From: Piezodorus guildinii
Taxonomy: Eukaryota; Arthropoda; Insecta; Hemiptera; Pentatomidae
Assembly: GCA_023052935.1 (NCBI GenBank)
Contig: CM041294.1
Coordinates: 154,505,399 to 154,569,398, forward strand
Direction: 5' to 3'
DNA: 64,000 bases
Part shown: in pieces, positions 44,541-56,168 of the stretch
How the letters are laid out: every line of letters starts with the position of its first letter
Numbering within the stretch: position 1 is the stretch's first letter
Made by a program: the position numbers and the translations under genes
The notes under the pieces: generated by a model
Told to the model about the DNA's origin: nothing
The model's input: only the letters and a program-made list of their open reading frames with translations
Database searches by the model: none

Positions 44541-45266
44541 CCGCAGGTAATCCCTATTTCAGGTAGTATAGAAGGAATAAAATTAATGATATTATTAATA
44601 ATATATTTTAAATTTCTATCCGTTTAAAAACATATTGAAAAATCTAAACAACAGTAAAAAACAATTGGTGCTGTTTGAAGGTGAATTGTATGAAATTCTA
44701 AATTCCGTCATCACAAAGATGATGATTAAATGATTATCTGCTCAAATTAAATTATTTATAAATATTTTTTTAATAAATCATTTTTTTGGCAATTGTGACA
44801 TTTATATTTATTATAGTAACCCTAATTTTTCTTGTAATATGTTTGAGATATTTAATTTAAAATATATAAATATTTATAGAGAAAGATAGTTCCTCCATTT
44901 TGTGTAAATCTGAATAATAATTATACATTTGTGCTTACATTGGCAAAACGGTACAAGTCACTTTTTCTAGAAATCATCTTTTTTCACATTCTGGAGTTTA
45001 TTTATTCTATTTTTTTTTATGTTTAGTTGGACACAGAAATATACATTAAATAAGGAAGTATAAAACAACAGGGGTGCAGGATGCTGTAGAAATAACTTAA
45101 TCTTTCTGTAAATGCCCATATTCTGACTAGATTTTCGGAAAGATTTAAGACTTAGTTTGTTGAACGCAAAAACCTCTGCATATTGTTGACGAACGTCTGC
45201 AATTAAATACAAACAATAATTCACTTTTCGAACCAAATGGAGTTATCTCTTTATAAACGCTTTCTA
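44541..45266. other. AT-rich anonymous DNA
   Basis: No feature supported. An 89-codon minus-strand frame at 44967-45236 has no recognisable domain. Confidence 0.45.
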
Positions 45267-46137
45267 TTTTAACGTCGCACAGTGGGCAAAATTACCAATT
45301 CAGGTGGACAAAAGTCAAGTGAAAAGTTGGGAATTTTCTAGTGCTTCACCTTTTTATTAGTTGTTGGTAAGGCCATAATATTTCCCGCCATACCGTGTTT
45401 ACAAATAAATAGTAAATGAATGAATCATTCCTGTTCACACAACTGCCTGATTCGATGGTCATTTATTGTGTTCAAGGTGTATTTAGAGCAAAGTTTTTTT
45501 ACTTTTATTTAATAATGGACATTGCTGAGACTGGTAAGGCATTATATTTCCAAACTCGTTATTGAATATGCATTGCAATCTCACCTGTAGAGTTAATTTA
45601 GCAATTTGTAAATGTATGCCCTTATTCAATAACGAAAAATTATATAACCCCCAAGTTACCCCAAAGATTTGTTTGTAGGATTTGTTTTACCAATCCTTCT
45701 AGTCTTTAGATATTACAAAGCATTTTTGTGATTTTTTGCGTTTTGAGTGATACATAAGTTTTTTTTAGAACAACACTCCAAATCAAAAGTTTTACAATCT
45801 ATAATTTAAAGAATTTCCTAAATCATTTAAAATACATCAATTAGCTGGTTTCAGCAACTCCGAGCAGTAATTAGATTTTTTGTATTATTTTTCCCGTATT
45901 CTGGGACTTCAACGTAAAATATAGGAAAGTTTTAAATTGTAGCTAACAAAATAGATATTTGACCACTGAGCGCTCGCTCGCCAAACATATCAGAAAATTA
46001 ATTAGTTTTTATAATTATTTCTCATAATTTTTAAAATATTTTTTTCCGTAATCTGGGACCCCAAAGGTTAAATATAGACAAATTTCAGAATTTTGTCCAC
46101 TTAAATCGGTCATATTGCCCACTGTGCGTCGTCAAAA
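45267..46137. mobile_element. Non-autonomous DNA transposon with TIRs (about 870 bp)
   Basis: The left end TTTTAACGTCGCACAGTGGGC is mirrored by the right end, which reads TTTTGACGACGCACAGTGGGC on the other strand. Internal sequence is AT-rich and non-coding. The superfamily is not assigned because the TSD is not clear. Confidence 0.7.
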
Positions 46138-46566
46138 AAACCTTATGGCCATTCTAATTAAATATCGTTACATTAGTATATGATATGGTAGAGGACCAAT
46201 GTAATAATGTGTCGAGTGCATTAGGAGTGACTTTATATAGGCGGATTTATTAGGATGCAGCTCGTGGTATATAATGCATGCGAAAGGGGTTGGCGGTATT
46301 AACGACCCCACTAGACGTGTCTACCACCCGCCATGACGGCTACATCCCTAACATACTGTAGGTGTTGAAGTAGCGCTGATGTAGGCTCATACATATCTTG
46401 TACTATTTCCGTCCTGGCTCCTTCGTTATTATATCTCTTGTGTCGTTCTGCGGTTGGCTCATAGGTGTCTCTGTCGTAGCCCTTAGTCACTGCATTATTT
46501 TTGCCGGAATAGTGTCAACATGCAGATTGTGTCGGAAAAATTCTTTTCTAAAAAGAAAACGATGAC
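46138..46566. other. Anonymous DNA
   Basis: Moderately GC-richer from 46250 to 46500. No reading frame or family recognised. Confidence 0.4.
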
Positions 46567-46773
46567 ATGAAAGTGCGATTTCCTGTTTTCCTGAATGTTT
46601 TTTTTTTTTTTTTTTTTTAAAGTATTCAATCCACTAGTTTTTTTACTTTCACTTACTATATTTATGAAATATATATATATATATATATATATAGTAAGTG
46701 AAAGTAAAAAAACTAGTGGATTGAATCCTTTAACTGACAAAACATTCAGAAAAACAGGAAATCGCACTTTCAT
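46567..46773. repeat. Foldback with T-run and TA loop
   Basis: Arms read ATGAAAGTGCGATTTCCTG ... on the left and CAGGAAATCGCACTTTCAT on the right, and include CTAGTTTTTTTACTTTCAC / GTGAAAGTAAAAAAACTAG next to a central TA run (46671-46693). The left arm has a long T run where the right arm reads CTTTAACTGACAAAAC. The inner word GTAAGTGAAAGTAAAA also sits beside R3 ends (63603-63618). Confidence 0.85.
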
Positions 46774-46849
46774 AAAGTAAACCTAGTAGAGATGTGTTTG
46801 TCGGAAACATTCCATAAACTTAGAATCGGTCATAATTACTCCGAGAGAT

Positions 46850-47762
46850 TTTAGGTGCGATCGGGTTTGAAACAGGGTGACTCCCTTTCGCCTGTGTTAT
46901 TTAATATAGCTTTAGAATATGTCATAGAAAAGGTGATGTGTACCGACAAAGGATTAAATATGGGTGACAAGATTCCGGTTTTGGGGTATGCTGATGATCT
47001 GGTACTGCTAGGTGAAGACACGGAAACCATACAACTAAATACAAGTGTGTTAATAAAAACCGGTAAAGAAATAGGACTCGAATTAAATACCGATAAGACG
47101 AAATATATGATTAGTAGCAGAAACGGTGGCGATCTTGGTGATATTGATGTATCAGGGCATACTTTTGATTACGTAGAGAAATTCAGGTATTTAGGTTCAA
47201 TTATAACTAGAAAAAATGAAATCCAGGAAGAAATAAAGTCCCGGTCAAAGGTGGGAAATGCGTGTTATTGCTAAGTTACTTAGTTCGCGGCTTCTATCTA
47301 AAAACTTGAAGGTTAGAATTTATAAAACTATTATTCTTCCGACGGTTCTTTACGGATGTGAAACGTGGCCGTTTGCTTTGAGGGATGAACAGCGGCTTAA
47401 GGTTTTCGAAAATAAGGTACTGCGTAAAATATTTGGTGTGAAGAGAGATGAGGCCACACGGGAGTTTAGAAGGTTACACAACGCAATTGCGGAACTTGTA
47501 TCCTGTGAATATAATTGAGCTGATTGCATCGTGGAGACTCAAATGGGCGAGTAATGTTGTTGGGCTCGATGAGGAGCGGATTATAAGAAAGTTGGTATTC
47601 GCTGATCTGACTGGTAGGCGTCCGAAAGGTAGACCGAAGCGTAGATTGGAGGATTTCGTTAAGGCTGATCTCGGGGGCTTGGGCTTGAATGGTGAACATT
47701 AGACGAGTCTGTGTAGGCGGAATTTGGTGGTATCGGCCTATTATTATTATTATTATTATTAT
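46850..47762 (+). mobile_element. RTE-type retrotransposon, 3' fragment
   Basis: A 5'-truncated LINE fragment: reverse transcriptase from the GLKQGDSLSP motif to the C-terminus, ending in a short ATT tandem repeat (about 47738-47762) rather than poly(A). A simple-repeat tail and the LGYADD motif are typical of the RTE clade. A related copy lies at 53910-54470 on the minus strand. Confidence 0.85.
46855..47702 (+). pseudogene. RTE-type reverse transcriptase, frameshifted
   Basis: Readable motifs in order: GLKQGDSLSPVLFN, VLGYADDLVLLG (catalytic Asp pair), LELNTDKTKYM and FRYLGSII. A frameshift follows near 47260-47275. The second frame gives LKVRIYKTIILPTVLYGCE, VFENKVLRKIFG and RRLHN. A second frameshift near 47485 leads to LYPVNIIELIASWRLKWAS and the Gly/Arg-rich GRRPKGRPKRR. 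All upstream endonuclease sequence is missing. It is clearly dead. Confidence 0.88.
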
Positions 47763-47772
47763 ATATATGAAA

Positions 47773-48590
47773 TATATAGTAAGGAAAACTATTGCGATCT
47801 TGAAAATTTTCGAATTATAGTTTTCAACGGAAAAACACGTTTAAGGGTCTCTTGAGTCCATATGACTAAGTCCCGCGCTTTAACAAAAAGTCCTATGAAA
47901 CTGAAATTTCACATTTAAGACAACAATACGCCCGAGATTTTATAAAAACTTTTTCATCAAAATCAGCTAACCAGAAGAGCCACTTAATACCATGCATTTT
48001 GCACCTTTTTACGATTTTCTCTAAAACGGCTCTAACGATTTTGATTAAACTCGCTATACCTATGTAAAATTGAACGTAAAATATTAATATAATGTAGGTT
48101 TCATTCTTATTGGAAAGGTCTGAGAAAGCCTAAATGCCAACATTTCAAAATTTATTACTCTAAAGTAACTTTAATTTTGTAGATTCGAAAAAAACGTCTA
48201 ATCATCGCTAAAAAAGTTGATCGAATTCGATATCCAACTAAAGGATAAAACTGCAAATATATTTTTTTGGTTTTGAACTTGAGAACAGTAATATAAATGT
48301 CTAATATACCGTTGGTATGCTAAAGATTTTAGAATAAATATTACTTATACAGATTATTGTAAAAGTTAAGGGAGAGTGATGATAAGTCGTTAAAACAAAC
48401 TGATTGTCGTATATAATAATATAATAGATTATTTAATAATACACATGTTTCTATTTAAATCCAATTTAAATAATTCTTTAACAATTTATTTTTGTTTATA
48501 AATTTGTACAAATTCTTGAATTTATATAAATAATGGAGGTAAATGAAAGTCGTGTGTTGCGCGCACCAGATATTTTTCTATTACTTTTAA
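47773..48590 (-). repeat. R3 copy, minus orientation, near full-length
   Basis: It runs from TAGTAAGGAAAACTATTGCG to GAAAGTCGTGTGTTGCGCGC, about 820 bp, and contains all the family words. It is paired with a plus-orientation R3 at 49118 across about 530 bp of unrelated sequence. Confidence 0.75.
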
Positions 48591-49117
48591 ATAATATCGG
48601 TCTATAAGGAATCAAAACTTCATAATAACTAGTTCAGGAGTAACCGTTTGATAGCACTTCAGTGCCTGTTCTATGTTTATATATATTAAGCAACGATATT
48701 ATTTTCATATGTCTTTGGAGATTATCAGGAACAGTTTAGTTTGTAAAGGAGCCTAGTGTTCAGGCATCTCATTAGTGACCTCGAGTCTTGAGCTATGTTT
48801 TACATCCAGGGAATTAATCTCGACCTTCCCGCTCCGGTTAGAATAGTTCAATCAGCTTTAAAAATGACCGAAGGAGTAAGCTAGTATCGCCCACGTTCAA
48901 ACAACTCTTGTAATTGCAGCACTCGCCTCCCGGATGGGTAAAAGCGCTAGTGTTCTTTACATTCGTTTGTTTATTAATATATGTATACATTTAAAAAAAA
49001 TAAATATATAATTTTAAAAACCCATATCATTTACAATCACCATCGCTTTAACAACCTTTACTACTCTCGGCTCGTCGGCAGTGGAAAGCCACTTAAAGAT
49101 ACAATCATTTTACAACC
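48591..49117. other. Spacer between inverted R3 units
   Basis: No coding region. Moderately GC-rich near 48770-48950. It could be the interior of an element with R3 as long inverted ends. Confidence 0.4.
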
Positions 49118-49461
49118 AAATAAAATTTAAAAAAATCTGGTGCGGGCAACACACGACTTTTACTTACCTCGGCTTTAAGAGTTCAGTTAACTTAATCAAT
49201 TTAAGAGTTATTACATAAACTTACAGTTTATGAAAACAGTTTTAAGTTAAATAAAAAATGTATTCAGTTTTGCTAGAAACATTTGCTTTAGATTAAATAT
49301 TATTACTATATCAAATTGTTAATTGTTAATATAATAATCAGTAATATTTTTATGCTCTGTTCGTCACTTAACGTTATATTTTACAACTTTGTCTATAATA
49401 TTATGTTTTTTCTAAAATCTTTCTCTTTTCAACGTTATACTCTACGCCTTTATTACTTTTC

Positions 49462-49526
<65 letters not shown>

Positions 49527-49712
49527 TATGTTTGCTCTTTTCTCCTTTAGTCGATTATCAAATTCGTTGAACTAATATTAGCTAAATTTTATTAATATCA
49601 ATGCAGAGAATACATGATGCTAAGAAGATATGTTTTTTTATTTTTTTTATTTTTTTTTTTTTAGAATCGACAAAATTAAAGGTACTTTCGAGGAAGAAAA
49701 AACAAAAATATG
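49118..49712 (+). repeat. R3 copy, partial, plus orientation
   Basis: It begins ATCTGGTGCGGGCAACACAC. It is interrupted by a TA tract (49463-49514), continues through ATCAAATTCGTTGAAC and GAATCGACAAAATTAAAGG, and then is lost. Confidence 0.65.
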
Positions 49713-50640
49713 CTATTTATCATCTAGCAAATGCTTCATTTTGGTTTCTAATATATTTGATTAATTTAGGAGTTGAAGTTTATGAATACGTGGATGGTCT
49801 GTTATATTATTTAAAAATCTTTATTTTCCTTGGGTATGTGTTAACTAACCTATTGAGAGAAAAAATATGGCTATACTGTCAGTGCCAAGTCGTCTGTAAA
49901 AGAGCCATTGTTTATAGTTTTGTCTCCTCGATATAAATCGTATTTTATTTTAAATATATATATTTAATACTACTTAAAATTCTTCTGAAATATTTCCCCT
50001 TATTTTATTTACTTTCTGTGAAGAGTCGGTTGCATAAGAATTCCCGGGAATAATATAAAAAAATAAATAAGAATGACTATCTATGTCTGCTATATATCCG
50101 ATCCTTGTCATATTTATGACGAGAAACAAGCCGTAAACATTCAGGCTATCAGTAAGGGATAAAGAAGTCATCCCGGTTCTCGACCAATCAAATAGCACGA
50201 TGGTTATTATTGGTTATTCAAATAGCTCTCAGCCAATCAGCTATCGGGATGGTTCCAGCTATATCGGACACAGGCTGGTTACCGAGCTAGCGCGGGAGGA
50301 ATGTTAATTTATCGTGAGCAGTTGCCCCTAGACCACGGAGAGTAAATCACCCTACGTGAAGAGGAGACAAATTTATCCCCACAGCTATTTCATATCTCTC
50401 TGTCATAATCGGATATAATTGAGTGATTTACTCACCGTTATATCCTCTAATCTTAAGTAGCCGGATTTTTTTATTTTATTTAAACCCTCTTCTAAATATA
50501 TTTACGGGCGTGGGGTCTAGGAATGGATTTAATTTAGCACGTGACAGTGCGCCCATCTGTGGAATAAATCACTCTCACACGAAAAATTCAAGAAATTATT
50601 TAGAAATACTAAGGTTATTACTAAATTAAAAAAAAAAAAA
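49713..50640. other. Anonymous DNA
   Basis: No gene or repeat recognised. Around 50120-50290 there are short near-repeats (GGTTATTATTGGTTATTC; ACCAATCAAATAGC / GCCAATCAGCTATC). Confidence 0.4.
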
Positions 50641-51004
50641 GCTGTTTGCAACACACGACTTTCACTTACCCATGTTGTTTTAAAGCAATTTTAGAAGTCT
50701 TAAGAGTTGAAAAAGCGTTAAAGAATTACATCGAAGTTCCATGGAAACATTTATATTACGTTAAATAATCCAACAATAGAAATCATTAGCTACGAAAATC
50801 TCTTAGTTTTCCCGCTTTTTCCAACTTCATTACCTTATAACAAACACATGGTATATATGATGAGTTTTTTTTTCATATATCTTTCGCTTGCCAACGGTAT
50901 ATTATAAATCTATTGGGTTCTCTGGAATGTTCGTAGAGAAATTCGGAAACAAATTAAAATTGATGAACAGTTCAAAATTTATTTATTAAATCTTCCCATC
51001 CCAT

Positions 51005-51720
51005 CCTAACACTTTCCTTTCTACCTACGCTGATGACACGTGTGTGTTATCAGGCAATACTGATCCGACTATTGCCTCTCAAACTCTCCCATCCCACATC
51101 AGAGACCTCGAAGTATGGTGTCAGAAATGGAGAATTAAAATAAATGCCAACAAATCCAACCAAATTACCTTTACCCTTCCTCGTAAACCTATGACATCCT
51201 GCCCTACTGTTTCCTTCAATAATACTCCTCTTGTCCCGGTTGAACAGATCCGATATCTAAGACTGCACCTTGACAAACGTCTCACTTGGAACCCTCATAC
51301 AAGACTGAAACGACAAGAAACTGCTCGACGTTTTCGACTACTTCAACACTTACTAGACAAACGTTCTAATCTTCCACTTAACTACAAAAGACTCATCTGT
51401 ATGACTATCATAAGGCCGATATGGACTTACGGAGTAGAGCTTTGGGGCTCTACTAAACCATCGAATTCTTCCCGTATCCAATCCCTACATTCCAAAATCC
51501 TTCGTAAAATCCTTAATGCTGCTCACTTTGTCACGAATACACCAATCCATAAAGACCTTAATGTTCGGTATGTTGCTAATTTGGTCCGATCTATATACCA
51601 TTCCTTTCATGGCGAACTCCATCCCCACCCTAATCCTCTAGTTTCAATCCTTTCTTCCTCTTCAATTCCTGACAATCCTCCGAGACGTCTGAAAAGGAGA
51701 TGACCCCGAGACCTTCTAGT
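51005..51720 (+). pseudogene. Jockey-type ORF2 C-terminal third (copy D)
   Basis: The frame runs from TFLSTYADDTCVLSG through WCQKWRIKINANKS and HLDKRLTWNPHTRLKRQE to PPRRLKRR, where a TGA replaces the codon before PRDLL. In copy B the same end reads KRQWPRDLL. It lacks the endonuclease and most of the RT, so it is inert. RYLG is RYLR here. Confidence 0.92.
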
Positions 51721-51815
51721 TTAAAATATTTTTAGAGTGCTTCCATTGGGAAGCTTCTCTACATGTGTTTCATGCCTTTTTACATTTCATTCCAATTTAT
51801 TTGATGTATTACATT

Positions 51816-52065
51816 TATTTATTTATTTACTTAACGTCACTTTATGCTACTATGGCTAATCGGACGATGCTACAGTGGGAGTCCTAAATTTTGCCTATCC
51901 AGGTTTTATTAGAATAGGGATCTTTAACGAGTACCTGACATCGCACAGGCTCGGGACCACCTTTTAACGTCCCCTCCGAAGGACGGCGTAACTAAGGATT
52001 TTTACTCCCATTAAAAAATCCTAGGGCCACCTGCGGGTTTGAACCCGTGACCTTTAGCATGGGAG
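51816..52065 (-). mobile_element. SINE1 copy inserted in Jockey copy D
   Basis: Clean reverse-orientation SINE1 with the full body and box B read as GGGTTTGAACCCGTGACC, 5'-truncated just beyond it. An exact 15-bp TSD, TTGATGTATTACATT, lies at 51801-51815 and 52066-52080. It is the youngest insertion in the four-level nest. Confidence 0.96.
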
Positions 52066-52935
52066 TTGATGTATTACATTATAAAAAAAAAAATAAATAA
52101 TAATTTAATCTACAAAATAGTTACCACCTTTAGCGATTACCCTTTCTCAAGGCTTCGAACGCCCCTTATACCTTTTTTCCAAAAATCACTGTCCTTACTC
52201 CTGAAGAACAATAAAAGTTTCGTTTTGGCGTCATCTTCTAAAGAGTAGGATTTTCCTTTTAGAAAATTTTCGAGGGAACGGAAAAAATGGAAATCGGAAG
52301 GACCAATGTCAGGAGGGTACGGCGAGTGTAGTAAAACCTCCCATTTGGAGCTTAATAACTTTTGCCGAGTCCTTCAGCATAATATGCCGAAAATGAACTG
52401 AATCGTCATTCATGTTGGTTTGCAATAAACTACACTACTGAGCCTTAATAAAGAAGAATTCAGTGTGTAAAAATAGTTAATTCTATGAGGATTGAAGGCA
52501 TATAAGTAAACATTAGCTTTGTGATTCATATTTAGTAGGAAAAAAAAGGTAAATTTAATTTTAAAAGTCTCTACGTTCTTTTCGGACAACCCAATATTTT
52601 ACTATTCTTATGTTTAGAAAAAAAAAATGTTTACATCGATATAGCGGATTTCATAAAACTCTTGGCGTTTCTGGTTCAGCTATAACCTTTTTTAAAAACA
52701 TTCGTAAATAGGTACAAAATTCTTTGTAACTATTAATAGGTCTTTTCTGGTATGGCGATTTTGTTGAAAAAGAAACTTTACTGTAACATCTCAGGCATAT
52801 ATTTTCCTAGACTTGTAGGCATATACTTACAGCGAACTATTTGAGGAACTCAGGGAACCCTAAAACGTGTATTTCCGGTGAAAACTGTTCTTCAAAAATG
52901 ATCACGATGACTATATTTTACCTTACTGTATATTT

Positions 52936-53909
52936 CAATTTTAGGTAAGTTAAAGTAATAATGATATATCTTTCCTTATTTAATTGTGTAACAACGTTTC
53001 GGCCAGAATTTTAAGTCTTTATCAGGGCCTTTAATTAAAACGATAAGGGCTATATAAAAAATATAATAACTAGTAAAGTAACGCGCAGTGTTTTATAACT
53101 ATAATATTTAGGCCTAAACGTCTGCGTACATTGAAATACGTTTCCTTATTTAGTTGATGTACATAACTTAAGGTAACGAACCTTTCTATTCCACCAAATA
53201 AAAATCGTGCTGTCACTTACTTCCTTGTAAGGACTACGGGTGGTCAATAGGACTATATGAACTTTTTTGTTCCACCTAAGGTCTAGTGGAATATGTGTTC
53301 TCACAATATGACGAGATATTAATAAGACACCCTGTATACTTCAATAATAAACCATTGCGTCATAATTTGCAACGTTTTAAATATTAATTACAGCAAGAAA
53401 ATAAAATTACAATTAATTTTAATTGGTAACTTCTGGTTTTACCGGTCCTATCTGCCTTAATTGGAGTTGGCAAGGGCTTTGTACGCGGAATGGAAAAAAG
53501 TAAATTAATAAGAGTATCAATTAAATTAATTTGTGAACATTTCGGAATCAAACAGAGATATTTCTACCAATCCCTGATTGAAAAAAAAAATCTCTCATAC
53601 CAACGAGTTTTTCCTGAAGTCCCAGAACTTTTAAATTTTGCTAAGGGCTATTAAAAATAAATATTCCACAGGGGAAAAATATAAAGTTTTTTTTAAAATT
53701 TATTTATTAAATTTAAGTATTACAATTTAAGTATACATACATGCATGTAACTTGGGTTATGAAAGAATTACCTAATGATAACTTTTTTTAAGTTCGTTGT
53801 ACCCAAGGTCATCTTCTTTTCAACAGCCTCAGAGGATTGTTCAACAGCCTCAGAGGATTATTAGGATTTTGTAGGATTGGTATTAATAATATAATATAAT
53901 ATAATTGGT
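52936..53909. other. Anonymous DNA with a degenerate hammerhead-like block
   Basis: At 52991-53031 (minus strand): GGCC, CTGATAA, a weak stem II, GGCCGAAACGTTG. The core Gly-equivalent base (G8) is changed and stem II is poor, so it is a relic. A direct repeat CAACAGCCTCAGAGGATT occurs twice near 53821-53858. No gene supported. Confidence 0.45.
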
Positions 53910-54470
53910 AATAATAATAATAATAACAGGGCTAACGAACCCGAAGGTTCGATGCCGATACCACCAAATACTGTCTACACAGACTCATCCAATGATCACC
54001 GTTCAAGGCCAAGCTCCCGAGATCAGCCTTAACGCTATTCCCCCATCGACACTTCGGCCTACCTATCGGACGCCTACCAGTCGGTTCAGCGAGTACCAAC
54101 TTTCTCGGTTGTCGTTCCTCACCGAGACCAACAACTTTACTCGCCCATTTGATTCTCCACGATCCTATAAATTCAATTATATTCACAGGATACAAGTTCC
54201 GCAATTCCGCGTTGTGCAACCTTCTAAACTCCCCAGAGGCCTCATATCTCTTCGGACCGAATATTTTACGCAGTACCTTATTTTCGAAAACCTTAAGCCG
54301 TTGTTCATCCTTCAAAGTAAGCGGCCACGTTTCACATCCGTAACGGACCGTCGGAAGAATAATAGTTTTATAAATTCTAACCTTCAAGTTTTTAACAGAA
54401 GCCGCGAGCTAATTAATTTAGAAACTGAATAATAACACGCATTTCCCGCCTTAAACTTGGTAAGTTATAG
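53910..54470 (-). mobile_element. RTE-type retrotransposon, 3' fragment (second copy)
   Basis: Reverse orientation. The 3' end carries an AAT/ATT tandem tail at 53910-53927, and the 5' truncation is near 54470. It contains the last part of ORF2 and matches the 47244-47740 part of the other RTE fragment. Confidence 0.85.
53932..54387 (-). pseudogene. RTE-type ORF2 C-terminal fragment
   Basis: A 151-codon open remnant: VRIYKTIILPTVRYGCETWP, RLKVFENKVLRKIFGPKR, EFRRLHNAELRNLYPVN, SWRIKWASKVVG, and a Gly/Arg-rich GRRPIGRPKCRW. This is the post-RT region of RTE-like ORF2. No catalytic residues remain. It reads through the two places where the 46855 copy is frameshifted, so it gives the correct frame of the family. 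Confidence 0.88.
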
Positions 54471-54500
54471 ATAAGTGAATTAGTGTGCGTAGAAAGAAAA

Positions 54501-54782
54501 AACCTTTACCCCTGCAACACATTAAAAATTTTGGGCTCATTACACTAAGAGATTCGTACTTTTTATAGGTCAACGACCGTGCAATGAATTGATTAGGCCG
54601 AGATCACGCTCAGCCGCCAGTTTTTTTCCTCCATTGTTGGGTACCCGTTTTATTGAGGCTTGGTGTATCCCAGGAGGGTCTCCCTACCCCAGGATCACCC
54701 CATTGCTAAGAAAACTGAATAAATGATTACCTTCCCCAGCCCCGTATTGAAACCATGACCCGAAGCGGTCAATCCACTAGAA
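54501..54782 (-). mobile_element. SINE2 copy i, interrupted in its head
   Basis: Reverse orientation: ACCTTTACCCCTGCAACAC, GATCACGCTCAGCCGCCAG, TCCCAGGAGGGTCTCCC, then the head TCAATCCACTAGAA, where a hAT-like element begins. The head resumes at about 56169-56185 (CACTACACCAATGCCG). Confidence 0.85.
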
Positions 54783-56168
54783 CAAGGGTACCCAACAAAC
54801 ATTTATTGAGGACCCTTTCAACCAATCATTTCAAATGCTAGGACCCCCAAATTCCAAAGTCTAAATCCTCAGCGTTAGGTGTATTTTTCAATTTTTAGTG
54901 GGCTACACCGTATCACGTTGAGTTCATGCGAAAAACTACTGCTACCGAAATTTAGTGTGATAGAAATGGTCCAGTAGGATAATCGAAATGAACAAAAAAA
55001 AAAATAATAATAATAATCAGGGTTTAGAAGTTTACGTCAGTCCGTGAAACATGGAATTACTAAAATTGAAATCTAATACAAGATAAATTTTTTTTTTTTT
55101 TAATTCATAAAATATCTTATGCGACACATCTGTCCTTCAAGTTTATTATTTTCGAAATTATAGAAAGTGACCAATGATAAGATTGTAATTGTGCACTTGT
55201 TATTTATTACTATGCGGTTCAACCAACTGTGGGCCTTGTTCCATGGTTCGCTCGGCATTAGCAACTTAAGCGAACAAATATCGTACAAGTCGTAAGACAG
55301 GACAAACCACGGGTATACTACCAAATCTTGCGCTTATGAGGATAAAAAAAGATAGAAAATTTGAAGTCTGCAGACAACCAGAAGTAAACGAGACTTTTGA
55401 CCGGAGGAAGAGATTGCATTTAAAAAAACAAAACATAGACACAGTGTACAATTTGGGGGCCCGGTAAGTGTTTTACCACCGGGAGCCCTTTATTGTGCCT
55501 TAAATGAAAAAAAAATACTTGAGTTTGTTTTAAAGCTATTTATTAATTAACAAAATATAATATTAATGGGTCAGGTCCCTGTTAATATTTACGGCGGGCG
55601 GGCGGCGTGCTCATTCTCGTCCTCCCGGAAGGCTTCGGTCCTCGCTCCGGTCTCTTCCTGTTCTGGATACAGCGGCTGCTGTGCCTGGCTCAGGATGAAG
55701 ATCCGTTCAGGGCGGCTGCTAGACGAGGAAGAAGGAAACTCCGGGGGAGCCCACAGAAGTAAATTCTGTAAATGGTGGGGCTAATGCCGTCTGGAGCGTG
55801 CATGCCCGCCTTTCCTGTATGGAAACAGAGACCCTGACCAGGGTAGCATTAGTCGCAAAATATTATGTGCACAATAGATACATATAATGATCCCGGAGGA
55901 GGTTTAAATCCGACACACAGTGAATATCAAGAAGCTGGCTGGATACGTTCTTTTAAAAAAATACGAATTTTGAAATTTAATTTAAGTAAGTGCTGTCAAT
56001 AGCTCTGGTCTTGTTCATATATCTCATTTCAGTTGTACACTGACCAAGTAAAATTTGTTACCAAATCATAAGGGTAATTTTTCATACAAATAAATAAAAT
56101 AAAATTGTTTTCCAGTTACATTTCTCGGACCTCTTAGGCATCATTGGACCACGAATTGGGAACCGCTG
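54783..56168. mobile_element. hAT-like non-autonomous element (1386 bp)
   Basis: The left end CAAGGGTACCCAA and right end (other strand) CAGCGGTTCCCAA form imperfect TIRs of the hAT type (11 of 13 positions agree). An 8-bp TSD lies in the SINE2 head: CACTAGAA at 54775-54782 and CACTACAC at 56169-56176 (6 of 8 agree). The interior is AT-rich with a GC-rich block at about 55590-55800 and holds no recognisable transposase. Confidence 0.75.

Larger units (their letters stand above)
50995..52090 (+). mobile_element. Jockey-type fragment (copy D), 5'-truncated
   Basis: A LINE 3' fragment starting just before the RT YADD motif and ending in a 3' UTR plus short A-rich tail (52083-52095). It sits inside mariner M3 and is itself interrupted in its 3' UTR by SINE1. 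By motif wording (LDKRLTWNPHTRLKRQE) it is closer to copy B than to copy C. Confidence 0.85.
50913..52596 (-). mobile_element. Mariner M3, split by a Jockey fragment
   Basis: TIRs: left TTGGGTTCTCTGGAATGTTC, right on the other strand TTGGGTTGTCCGAAAAGAAC. TA duplications at 50911-50912 and 52597-52598. On the minus strand, 52130-52345 encodes a transposase C-terminus: YPPDIGPSDFHFFRSLENF, with the third catalytic Asp, and FFRSKDSDFWKKGI. The N-terminal region is largely deleted. The TIRs differ from those of M1 and M2, so this is a different mariner family. Confidence 0.85.
50641..52935 (+). repeat. R3 copy holding a nested insertion
   Basis: It begins GTTTGCAACACACGACTTTC and resumes after the mariner M3 at 52599 (TTTTACTATTCTTATGTTTAG ...), ending near CTATATTTTACCTTACTG. 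Joining the two sides gives the same order as the uninterrupted R3 at 62735-63600. Confidence 0.75.

Noticed and set aside
53905..54432. 175-codon plus-strand frame
   Set aside because: It is the antisense shadow of the RTE fragment on the minus strand.
55566..55784. 72-codon GC-rich frame
   Set aside because: It lies inside the hAT-like element and shows no transposase or zinc-finger motif.
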